From Flavobacterium anhuiense (GTDB lineage: Bacteria > Bacteroidota > Bacteroidia > Flavobacteriales > Flavobacteriaceae), in contig NZ_JUIV01000002.1 in NCBI RefSeq assembly GCF_004151235.1, forward strand, positions 248,001 through 312,000: DNA of 64,000 bases. The letters are read 5' to 3'. Below, piece after piece: positions 26,910 to 34,973 of this stretch. A program made the position numbers and the translations under genes. Below the pieces are notes generated by a model. It was given only the letters and a program-made list of their open reading frames with translations, ran no database searches and was not told where the DNA came from. Within the stretch, counting starts at the first letter, position 1; each line of letters starts with the position of its first letter.

Positions 26910-26978
26910 GCTATAAGCATTAAGCGATAGGCTATAAGCAATTTAAAAGCTTAAAGCCTACTGCCTACAGCTTAAAGC
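26910..26978. repeat. Imperfect 30-bp inverted repeat between adaptor and pump genes
   Basis: Arms 26910-26939 (GCTATAAGC...GGCTATAAGC) and 26949-26978 (GCTTAAAGCC...GCTTAAAGC) pair over most of their length with a 9-base loop. It lies inside the efflux operon; it may change mRNA stability between the two genes. Confidence 0.65.
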
Positions 26979-26993
26979 ATAAAGAAAAAATAT

Positions 26994-29900
26994 ATGAAAT
27001 TAGCCGAAATATCCATAAAACGTCCGTCGTTGGTAATTGTATTGTTTACAATTCTGACACTAGGTGGATTGTTCAGCTACAGCCAATTAGGCTACGAGCT
27101 GATCCCAAAATTCGAAACCAACGTAATTACGGTTTCAACTGTATATCCTGGAGCTTCTCCAAGTGAGGTTGAAAATACAGTAACAAAGAAAATTGAAGAT
27201 GCGATTGCGTCTTTGGAAAATATCAAGAAAATCGACTCGAAATCTTACGAGAGCCTTTCGATTGTATCGATCACATTGACTTCAAATGCGAATGTTGATA
27301 TTTCGATGAACGATGCACAGCGTAAAATCAATGCGATTTTGAGTGACTTGCCAGACGATGCAGATCCACCATCATTGACTAAATTCTCTTTGAGTGATTT
27401 ACCAATTATGACGCTTGGTGCAAATGGAAAAATGGACGAAGCAGCGTTTTACGATTTGATCGATAAAAAGATTGCTCCAGTTTTATCTCGTGTACAAGGG
27501 GTTGCTCAGGTAAATATTATTGGTGGTCAAGAGCGTGAGATTCAGGTAAACCTTGACGCAGTAAAAATGCAAGGTTACGGACTTTCAGTTCCGCAAGTGC
27601 AGCAGACTATTTTAAGTTCAAACTTAGATTTCCCAACGGGTAACATCCAGACTCGTAATCAAAAAATCTTAATCCGTTTAGCGGGTAAATATAAAAATGT
27701 TGACGAATTAAGAAACTTAGTGGTTTCTTCTCAAAATGGAATTCAAATTCGTTTAGGAGAAATTGCAGATGTTCAGGATACGCAAAAAATCGCAGAGAAA
27801 ATTGCGCGTGTCGATCAAAAAAGTGCGATTGTACTTCAAATTGTAAAACAATCAGATGCTAATGCCGTTGCGGTAAGTGAGCAGTTGATTAAAACAATTA
27901 AAACTTTAGAGAACGATTATAAATCGGCTCAATTAAAATTAGAAGTTGCAAAAGACAGTACAGTTTTTACTCTTGAAGCAGCAGATTCTGTTGTACATGA
28001 CTTGTTAATTGCGGTTATTCTGGTAGCATTCGTAATGTTGTTCTTCTTGCACAGTATTAGAAACTCATTGATCGTAATGGTGTCTATTCCAGCATCTTTG
28101 ATTGCAACATTTATTGGAATCTATTTATTAGGTTATACACTTAACTTAATGTCTTTACTTGGTTTATCTCTTGTAGTTGGTATTCTTGTGGATGACGCGA
28201 TCGTTGTACTTGAAAATATTTACCGACACATGGAGATGGGTAAAAGCCGAATTCGTGCCGCTTATGATGGAACTGCCGAAATTGGTGCAACCGTAACTTC
28301 GATTACATTAGTAATTGTTGTAGTGTTCCTACCGATTGCGATGAGTACAGGATTGGTATCGAACATTATTACACAGTTCTGTGTCACGGTAATTATTTCT
28401 ACAATGTTCTCGTTATTGGCTTCATTTACGATTATTCCGTGGTTATCATCACGTTTCGGAAAATTAGAGCATATTGAAGGTAAAAATCTTTTCGGAAGAA
28501 TTATCCTTGGATTTGAAAGCTACTTAACTCGTTTTACTGACTGGGTATCTCACTTATTAAACTGGTGTTTAGATCACTACATTAAAACAATGGTTGTCAT
28601 TGTGGTAATGTTCTTTGGTACGATCTTCTGGTTAATGGGAGGCGGATACATTGGAGGAGAGTTCTTCGCATCATCTGATAGTGGTGAGTTCTTGGTTCAA
28701 ATCGAGATGCCAAAAGACGCTTCGTTAGAACAGACAAACTTTATGACGCAAAAAGCAGAAGCTTTCTTAAAAGGAGAGAAATATGTTTTCAGCCAAATTA
28801 CAACAGTTGGTCAAACCAGTGAAGGTTTAGGAGCAGCTCAAGCAACTGCATACAAAGCAGAGATTGACGTTAAAATGATCGATCAAAAAGATCGTACAGA
28901 TGACGCCAACGTATACGCTGCGAAAGTGAAACGTAAATTGGAAAAAGTTTTAGTTGGAGCAAAAGTAAAAACAGTTCCTGTAGGTATTTTAGGTACCGCT
29001 GAAGATGCAACTTTAGGTTTGATCGTAACAGGTCCAAACGTAGAAAGTGCTATGAAATTTGCTAAACTTGCCGAAGCTGAATTACGCACCATTCCTGGAA
29101 CAACTGAGATTAAATTAACAGTTGAGGATGGAAACCCTGAGATCAACGTTCAGGTTGACAGAGATAAAATGGCTGCGTTAGGATTAACACTTCAAACAGT
29201 TGGTTTAACCATGCAGACTGCTTACAGTGGTAACACAGACGGTAAATTTAGAGCTGGTGAATATGAATATGACATCAACATTAAATACAACGAATTTGAT
29301 AGAAAAAATATAACAGACGTTAGTAATTTGATTTTCATCAACAATGCTGGTCAGCAGATTAAATTAAACCAATTCGCCACAATTACAGAAGGTTCTGGAC
29401 CAAGTAAATTGGAGCGTAGAGATAAAACAGCTTCTGTAACTGTACAAGGTCAGAATGTTGGGGTGCCAGCGGGAACGATTGTTCAGCAATGGCAGGCAAA
29501 ATTAGATAAATTGCAAAAACCAACCGGAGTTAACTATATCTGGGGTGGTGACCAAGAAAACCAATCAGAAGGATTTGGTACTTTAGGAATCGCATTATTA
29601 GCTGCTATTATTTTGGTTTACCTTGTAATGGTTGGATTGTATGACAGTTTCGTTCACCCGTTTGTCGTATTATTTGCTATTCCGCTTTCGTTCATTGGGG
29701 TTTTATTTGCACTGGCATTAACAAACAATACATTAAATATCTTTACTATCTTAGGGGTAATCATGTTGATTGGTCTGGTGTGTAAGAATGCGATCATGCT
29801 TGTCGATTATACCAATCAGCGAAGAGCGGCTGGAGAATCAATCAGAAATGCCTTGATTCAGGCAAACCACGCTCGTTTACGTCCGATCTTGATGACAACA

Positions 29901-30170
29901 ATTGCGATGGTATTTGGTATGTTCCCAATTGCATTGGCATCTGGAGCAGGAGCTGAATGGAAAAACGGATTGGCTTGGGTAATTATTGGAGGTTTGATTT
30001 CTTCATTATTCCTTACGTTAATCGTGGTTCCTGTAATCTATGATATTATGGAGAAAATCATTAGAAAATTCTCTAAAGGCGAAAAAATCGACTACGAAGC
30101 TGAAATGCACGCGGATTATACGCCAGCAGAATTAAGCGAAGACGGTTTCAATCCTAAACACACTCATTAA
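26994..30170 (+). CDS. RND efflux permease (AcrB/HAE-1 type)
   Basis: 1058 residues with the duplicated RND layout: helix 1 at 10-30, a first periplasmic loop, helices 2-6 from about residue 335, a second large loop (about 560-860) and helices 8-12. Key words are GGLFSYSQLGYELIPKFE at the start and GILVDDAIVVLENI in helix 4 with the paired aspartates of the proton relay. It exports substrates from the periplasm or inner membrane using the proton gradient. End of the tetR-tolC-adaptor-pump operon; substrate unknown. Confidence 0.95.
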   Translation: MKLAEISIKRPSLVIVLFTILTLGGLFSYSQLGYELIPKFETNVITVSTVYPGASPSEVENTVTKKIEDAIASLENIKKIDSKSYESLSIVSITLTSNANVDISMNDAQRKINAILSDLPDDADPPSLTKFSLSDLPIMTLGANGKMDEAAFYDLIDKKIAPVLSRVQGVAQVNIIGGQEREIQVNLDAVKMQGYGLSVPQVQQTILSSNLDFPTGNIQTRNQKILIRLAGKYKNVDELRNLVVSSQNGIQIRLGEIADVQDTQKIAEKIARVDQKSAIVLQIVKQSDANAVAVSEQLIKTIKTLENDYKSAQLKLEVAKDSTVFTLEAADSVVHDLLIAVILVAFVMLFFLHSIRNSLIVMVSIPASLIATFIGIYLLGYTLNLMSLLGLSLVVGILVDDAIVVLENIYRHMEMGKSRIRAAYDGTAEIGATVTSITLVIVVVFLPIAMSTGLVSNIITQFCVTVIISTMFSLLASFTIIPWLSSRFGKLEHIEGKNLFGRIILGFESYLTRFTDWVSHLLNWCLDHYIKTMVVIVVMFFGTIFWLMGGGYIGGEFFASSDSGEFLVQIEMPKDASLEQTNFMTQKAEAFLKGEKYVFSQITTVGQTSEGLGAAQATAYKAEIDVKMIDQKDRTDDANVYAAKVKRKLEKVLVGAKVKTVPVGILGTAEDATLGLIVTGPNVESAMKFAKLAEAELRTIPGTTEIKLTVEDGNPEINVQVDRDKMAALGLTLQTVGLTMQTAYSGNTDGKFRAGEYEYDINIKYNEFDRKNITDVSNLIFINNAGQQIKLNQFATITEGSGPSKLERRDKTASVTVQGQNVGVPAGTIVQQWQAKLDKLQKPTGVNYIWGGDQENQSEGFGTLGIALLAAIILVYLVMVGLYDSFVHPFVVLFAIPLSFIGVLFALALTNNTLNIFTILGVIMLIGLVCKNAIMLVDYTNQRRAAGESIRNALIQANHARLRPILMTTIAMVFGMFPIALASGAGAEWKNGLAWVIIGGLISSLFLTLIVVPVIYDIMEKIIRKFSKGEKIDYEAEMHADYTPAELSEDGFNPKHTH

Positions 30171-30188
30171 TAGTTTTAATTTTTGATA

Positions 30189-30262
30189 GTGAAATTCCGA
30201 GCCCGAATTCGGAATTTCACAATGAAAAATCCCAGATTCCTTCAAATTGGAATTTGGGATTT
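30189..30262 (+). terminator. Double hairpin and terminator after the efflux operon
   Basis: A 12-bp perfect stem GTGAAATTCCGA / TCGGAATTTCAC (30189-30220), then AAATCCCAGATTCC / GGAATTTGGGATTT (30227-30262) followed by a T7 tract. The second has the form of an intrinsic terminator. Confidence 0.75.
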
Positions 30263-30284
30263 TTTTATTAATACCTTAAAAAAG

Positions 30285-30371
30285 TTTCACGCAGATTTTA
30301 CAGATTTTTGGCAGATTTAATTAGAAAAATCTGTATTTATCCGCTTAAATCTTTATTAAATCTGCGTGAAA
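30285..30371. repeat. CGCAGATTT-type long hairpin repeat
   Basis: Outer arms TTTCACGCAGATTT (30285-30298) / AAATCTGCGTGAAA (30358-30371), 14 bp perfect; inner arms ACAGATTTTT (30300-30309) / AAAAATCTGT (30325-30334). It shares the CGCAGATTTT word with the hairpin at 10935-10998. The rest of the 321-base gap before 30492 holds only AT-rich sequence. Confidence 0.75.
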
Positions 30372-30491
30372 AAAATAGCACTTTCAATTGGAATTTGGAA
30401 TTTGAACTTTGGAATTTAAATCTTGAGATTTAGGATTTTTTTATTGTTAATTGAAAAATCTGTTTATTTGCATCACCTTACAAAAAATATT

Positions 30492-31742
30492 ATGCTACAA
30501 AAAGACAAGTCAGCAGCAATTGGTTTTATTTTCATAACCATGTTAATAGACATTACAGGATGGGGGATTATTATTCCTGTAATACCAAAATTAATCGAAG
30601 AATTGATTCATGGAGACATCAGCGAAGCTGCAAAAATTGGTGGCTGGTTAACTTTCGCGTATGCGATAACCCAGTTTGTATTTGCTCCCGTTATTGGAAA
30701 TTTAAGTGATAAATTCGGAAGAAGACCGATTATCCTGATTTCACTTTTCGGATTTTCATTAGATTATATTTTATTGGCATTTTCTCCAACGATTATCTGG
30801 CTTTTTGTTGGAAGGATTATCGCAGGTATAACTGGCGCTAGTATTACAACCGCGTCTGCTTATATTGCCGATGTCAGCACTGCAGAAAACAGAGCAAAAA
30901 ACTTTGGATTAATTGGAGCTGCTTTCGGATTAGGATTTATCATCGGACCAGTTATTGGCGGACTTTTAGGTCAATATGGCTCTAGAGTTCCTTTTTACGC
31001 AGCCGCAGTTCTGTGCATGCTTAATTTCCTTTACGGATTTTTCATTTTACCAGAATCATTAAAAAAAGAAAACAGAAGAGAATTCGACTGGAAACGTGCC
31101 AATCCAATCGGAGCTATTTTAGGATTAAGAAAACACCCAACATTAATTGGATTAATTGTTGCTATTTTTTTACTATACGTTGGTTCTCATGCAGTACAAA
31201 GCAATTGGAGTTTCTTCACTATCTATCAATTTAATTGGAACGAAAGAATGATCGGAATTTCATTGGGAATAATCGGTTTATTAGTTGGAGTGGTTCAAGG
31301 AGGATTGGTTCGTTACATCAATCCGAAAATAGGAAATGAGAAAAGCATTTACACTGGTTTAGCTTTATATACAATCGGAATGCTATTATTTGCTTTTGCA
31401 ACAGAAAGCTGGATGATGTTTGTGTTTTTAATTCCATATTGCCTTGGCGGAATTGCAGGACCAGCGTTACAATCTGTTGTAGCAAGTAAAGTAGCGCCAA
31501 GCGAACAAGGAGAAATTCAAGGAACCTTAACCAGTTTAATGAGCGCTTCTTCTATTATTGGTCCGCCAATGATGGCCAATACATTTTATTTCTTCACTCA
31601 TGACGACGCACCTTTTAAATTTGCAGGAGCACCTTTTATTTTAGGAGGAGTTTTAATGTTGCTGAGTACAGTTGTAGCTTATTTTTCATTGAAAAAACAT
31701 GCGGTTCCGAAAATAGAAATTAATAATCAAGAAACTGTATAA
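30492..31742 (+). CDS. MFS transporter, TetA/TCR-like
   Basis: 416 residues from the ATG at 30492 (MLQKDKSAAIGFIFITMLID). The longer frame from 30423 adds sequence with no family resemblance. Twelve predicted helices; helix 1 has the DITGWGIIIPVIPKLI word of the TetA group (D-x-x-G-x-G-x-x-x-P), and the helix 2-3 loop carries GNLSDKFGRRPI, the MFS motif A. It probably exports a small compound by proton antiport; naming it a tetracycline exporter would go beyond the sequence. Terminator at 31752-31773. Confidence 0.9.
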   Translation: MLQKDKSAAIGFIFITMLIDITGWGIIIPVIPKLIEELIHGDISEAAKIGGWLTFAYAITQFVFAPVIGNLSDKFGRRPIILISLFGFSLDYILLAFSPTIIWLFVGRIIAGITGASITTASAYIADVSTAENRAKNFGLIGAAFGLGFIIGPVIGGLLGQYGSRVPFYAAAVLCMLNFLYGFFILPESLKKENRREFDWKRANPIGAILGLRKHPTLIGLIVAIFLLYVGSHAVQSNWSFFTIYQFNWNERMIGISLGIIGLLVGVVQGGLVRYINPKIGNEKSIYTGLALYTIGMLLFAFATESWMMFVFLIPYCLGGIAGPALQSVVASKVAPSEQGEIQGTLTSLMSASSIIGPPMMANTFYFFTHDDAPFKFAGAPFILGGVLMLLSTVVAYFSLKKHAVPKIEINNQETV

Positions 31743-31751
31743 AAACTAAAG

Positions 31752-31773
31752 AGTCTTCATTTTACTGAAGACT
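31752..31773 (+). terminator. Rho-independent terminator of the MFS gene
   Basis: 8-bp stem AGTCTTCA / TGAAGACT, loop TTTTAC, then T6. It faces the convergent retropepsin gene. Confidence 0.8.
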
Positions 31774-31812
31774 TTTTTATTTGGAATTTGGATTTTTTTT
31801 TGATTGGAATTT

Positions 31813-32250
31813 CTATTTCAAATACAAATAATGGTTAAAATAATCAATAATTGCTTTTCCTTCCAATAGAACATCAGCGCCAATAATGCCGTGAACAGGT
31901 TTGGCTTTAAAAGATTCTAAAGCCTCATTTACATGCGAAAGATCAAAAATTACGATACTAAAGCCTTTACTTTTCCAGCTACCTAACTGCAGTTTATTTT
32001 GAGACGAAATTTGTGTTGTCATTCCGGTTCCTCCAGCTCCAGATGCTTTTGTTTTAGAGTTTTTAGCAGAAAGTTCAAAGCGTTCAATAGACTCAAAACC
32101 CACACAAGTATTGGATGCACCCGTATCTAAAATGAAATTGCCAGAAATGCCATTAATTTTGGCTTTTATCTGCAAATGCTGTGTTTTAGTTATTTTGAAC
32201 TTTATTTTTTTGTATTTCTCTATTTTGAGAATTTCGTGAAGATTTTCCAT
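31813..32250 (-). CDS. Retropepsin-like aspartic protease
   Basis: 145 residues from the ATG at 32250 (MENLHEILKIEKYKKIKFK); a more upstream in-frame start at 32283 is possible. The catalytic triad word is FILDTGASNTCVG (about residues 39-51), and the second signature GIIGADVLLEGKAIIDY near the C terminus matches the hydrophobic-G-A/G-D-L word of retropepsin-fold proteases. One domain only, so it should work as a homodimer. No signal peptide. It overlaps the end of the CHAT gene by 65 bases, implying joint expression and perhaps joint action. Confidence 0.85.
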   Translation of the reverse strand: MENLHEILKIEKYKKIKFKITKTQHLQIKAKINGISGNFILDTGASNTCVGFESIERFELSAKNSKTKASGAGGTGMTTQISSQNKLQLGSWKSKGFSIVIFDLSHVNEALESFKAKPVHGIIGADVLLEGKAIIDYFNHYLYLK

Positions 32251-34822
32251 TCCTGTAATGATTGAAACCCAAAAATAAGCCAATTAAACCCAAAAAACTA
32301 ATGATATATAAGATATAATTGGTTTGCTTTTCAGGTTTTTCGAGCGTGCCGTAATACACAAAAGCGCTCCAGTAATAAGGAGACTTTTTTGCATTTGGAA
32401 CGTTTTCATCTTTTAAAAACTCCCTTTTTGCATTTGACGTTGCATGTACAAAAGACGAATTGTGTTTTACTTCTTTATAAAAATAATCCATAAACACAGA
32501 AGTTGTATAATCGTTTACATTCCACAACGAAAATAATAGATTTTGCGCTCCTGCAAACTGAAAACCTCTTGCGACACTCATGGCGCCTTCGCCTTTATAG
32601 AGTTTTCCAATTCCTGTTTCGCAGGCACTCAGAACTACCAAATCAGGATTGAATTGTAAATTATACAATTCAGAAAATAAAACTTCTTGATCGTAGAATT
32701 TGATGCTCGCAGGAGTTTCCAGATCGCCCGAAGAAGCGTGTGTGCTGAGATGTATAATCGACTTTCCTATTGCATTGTTTTTGAAATTTGAGAAATCAGC
32801 ATTTTTATTCTCAAAAAACTGCCCATCAAAATTGTGTTTTATAGACTGCAGTTCATTTTTTGAAAACGGAAGTTCATAATTGGTCTTTTCGAAAATAGGG
32901 AAAAGGCCTAAAATATTGTTTTTGCCATTTGAAAGCGTATTCGCATTCAAATATAATTCTGCAGAATTGTTGTAGGCAACATCAAACTTATCCAGCAGAT
33001 AATGCATTTTGGTAAAATTTGACGTGTTTGAAATTTCGCTTATTAAAGCTTCAAAAGGCAGAAAAGACAGAATTCCATCTGGAACGATAATCAAATTTTT
33101 ATGCTTTTCAAGTTTTGGAATTTGAAGTTTCTGATAGACTTTATTTCCAAGTAAATTATACTTTTTAGGATTGTTGGCAATTGCCGAAGGATCTTTAAAA
33201 AGCCCAATGAATGAAAGCAATTCTTTATCAAATGTTTCAATTTTGTGCAGTATGATTTTTTTATTTTCCAGAGTGAAATTGTAGATGCAATGACTTCCAA
33301 AAAAGTATTCCACTAATGCAGCATTGTCTTTTTTCAGTTTGTCGTATAACTTAGTTAAATCCAATTCAGAATTCTTTTTCTGATCGGTTTTGTTTTGTTT
33401 CGTTTTCAAAAGCAGCATCAATTCATTTTGCTTTTTAACGGCTTCATTTATTTTAGAAATGTTCGCGGCTTCTAATTTCTGCTGTTCTTTCAGAATTATG
33501 GTATTCCAGTTTTGGAGCTGTTGCAAAATCAGTTTTTCTTCTCTCGAGATTGTTTCAATATTTTTGAGATGTCTTTTTAATACAACAGATTTTGTATGTT
33601 CAGACAATAAAAAAGCACTTTCTATATAATTCATTTTTCGTTCTCTTTCAAACAATGAAAGATAAATTTCAATGCATTTTTCTGTTCTGTTTCTGTTTCT
33701 TACTTGCGTTATAATTTTAGAATTCTCATAAACCAAAAGCGACTGAATCATTTCTTCGATTTTAAAAGAAAGCTCATAACTTTTTAAGGCATTTTTTGGC
33801 TGATTTTCGGCTAAATAAATTAAGGCTTGCAAATCTAAAGCATCCAATAAAACCGTTTCCGCATAAAGCGAATTTCCATTCGGGAGCCTATTTTTTGAAG
33901 CTGAATAATTAGGAAGAAGTGTTTTAAAAACGATTTCTAAATTTTGCTGAGCGTCAATTAAATTGCCTTCAGAAAAAGAAATAAAAGCGGCTTCATAATA
34001 AAACTGTCCTATTTTTCGAGGTTCTCGTTTCGGATTTTTATTGAATTCAGTTTTTGCTTTTTCAAAAAATTCAGAAGCTTTTTTAAAATCGTTTTGATCT
34101 ACTTTTAGCTGTGCCAAATTTCGATATGCATTTGCCAAAGTTTCGGTTTGTGTTTTATAATTTTTTAAAAGAGAAACAGCTTTTAAAAATGAAGTTTCAG
34201 CTTCAGCCTTTTTAGAAGATAAAACATAGTTTGTTCCCAAATTATTCAATAATAGACCTTTTTCAACAGCAGAAAGTTTTTCGGTCTGGATTGTTTTTTC
34301 AATCAATTCTATTGCTTTATAAACGTTACCGGTATTTTGATAAACATTTGAAAGATTAAGAATTGCGGCCGTTTTTTGGCTCTTGTTTTTCTGCTGGCTG
34401 GCAATAAAATAATATTGTTTGATAGTGTTTTCGGCATTTTCATAATCGCCCAAAACGGTATATAAATTGCCCAAAGGTTTCAGGCAGAATTCAATTATAT
34501 CATAATTTTTCAGTTTGTTTTTCTGGTAAATCATCCAAGCTTTTTCGTAGCTTTTTATCGCATCTAAATTCTGTCCAAACTGATTTTCATAATACGCTTT
34601 ATTGCAATTTAAAATGACAATTGCCAATAATTCATCTTTGGTTTTGGTCTTGGCACTTTTCCAGAAATCACTTTCTATGTTTCTTAAATTCTGCAACGCT
34701 TCCGCGGAAGGATTTGCGGTAAAACTATCAACTGCATTATATATTTTGTCCTCCTGATTTTGCCCAAAAACATTGAGACACAGGAAAAGAAACATGAAAC
34801 CATATAAGTGATGTAAGTTCAT
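32186..34822 (-). CDS. TPR-CHAT protease with C-terminal membrane anchor
   Basis: 878 residues: signal peptide or first helix (1-21, FMFLFLCLNVFGQ), about eight TPR-like helical repeats (about 60-400), a coiled region (430-490), a CHAT (caspase-like, clan CD) domain (about 560-830) and a transmembrane helix (about 838-856). The catalytic histidine is in IHLSTHASSGDL (about 691) and the cysteine in LVVLSACETGIG (about 732), followed by the GAMSVARGFQFAGA family word. With a signal peptide and C-terminal anchor the protease domain should be periplasmic, and the basic tail cytosolic. It shares its end with the retropepsin gene. Confidence 0.88.
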   Translation of the reverse strand: MNLHHLYGFMFLFLCLNVFGQNQEDKIYNAVDSFTANPSAEALQNLRNIESDFWKSAKTKTKDELLAIVILNCNKAYYENQFGQNLDAIKSYEKAWMIYQKNKLKNYDIIEFCLKPLGNLYTVLGDYENAENTIKQYYFIASQQKNKSQKTAAILNLSNVYQNTGNVYKAIELIEKTIQTEKLSAVEKGLLLNNLGTNYVLSSKKAEAETSFLKAVSLLKNYKTQTETLANAYRNLAQLKVDQNDFKKASEFFEKAKTEFNKNPKREPRKIGQFYYEAAFISFSEGNLIDAQQNLEIVFKTLLPNYSASKNRLPNGNSLYAETVLLDALDLQALIYLAENQPKNALKSYELSFKIEEMIQSLLVYENSKIITQVRNRNRTEKCIEIYLSLFERERKMNYIESAFLLSEHTKSVVLKRHLKNIETISREEKLILQQLQNWNTIILKEQQKLEAANISKINEAVKKQNELMLLLKTKQNKTDQKKNSELDLTKLYDKLKKDNAALVEYFFGSHCIYNFTLENKKIILHKIETFDKELLSFIGLFKDPSAIANNPKKYNLLGNKVYQKLQIPKLEKHKNLIIVPDGILSFLPFEALISEISNTSNFTKMHYLLDKFDVAYNNSAELYLNANTLSNGKNNILGLFPIFEKTNYELPFSKNELQSIKHNFDGQFFENKNADFSNFKNNAIGKSIIHLSTHASSGDLETPASIKFYDQEVLFSELYNLQFNPDLVVLSACETGIGKLYKGEGAMSVARGFQFAGAQNLLFSLWNVNDYTTSVFMDYFYKEVKHNSSFVHATSNAKREFLKDENVPNAKKSPYYWSAFVYYGTLEKPEKQTNYILYIISFLGLIGLFLGFNHYRNGKSSRNSQNREIQKNKVQNN

Positions 34823-34832
34823 ATTATATTGT

Positions 34833-34922
34833 TTTTGCCACGAATTTCACGAATTTTCACAAATCGAAACTCAAAATAGCATTACTTAAAATTAGTGGAA
34901 ATTAGTGAAATTCGTGGCAAAA
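34833..34922. repeat. 18-bp inverted repeat upstream of the CHAT gene
   Basis: Arms TTTTGCCACGAATTTCAC (34833-34850) and its exact complement GTGAAATTCGTGGCAAAA (34905-34922), with partly paired internal sequence. It fills the gap between the CHAT gene and the PKD gene, and is followed at 34930-34970 by the recurrent word TTGCGTGTCTCTGCGTAACC. It may prevent read-through or shape the CHAT 5' leader. Confidence 0.75.
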
Positions 34923-34973
34923 TATTCTTTGCGTGTCTCTGCGTAACCTTTGCGAATCTTTGCGGTATAACCT

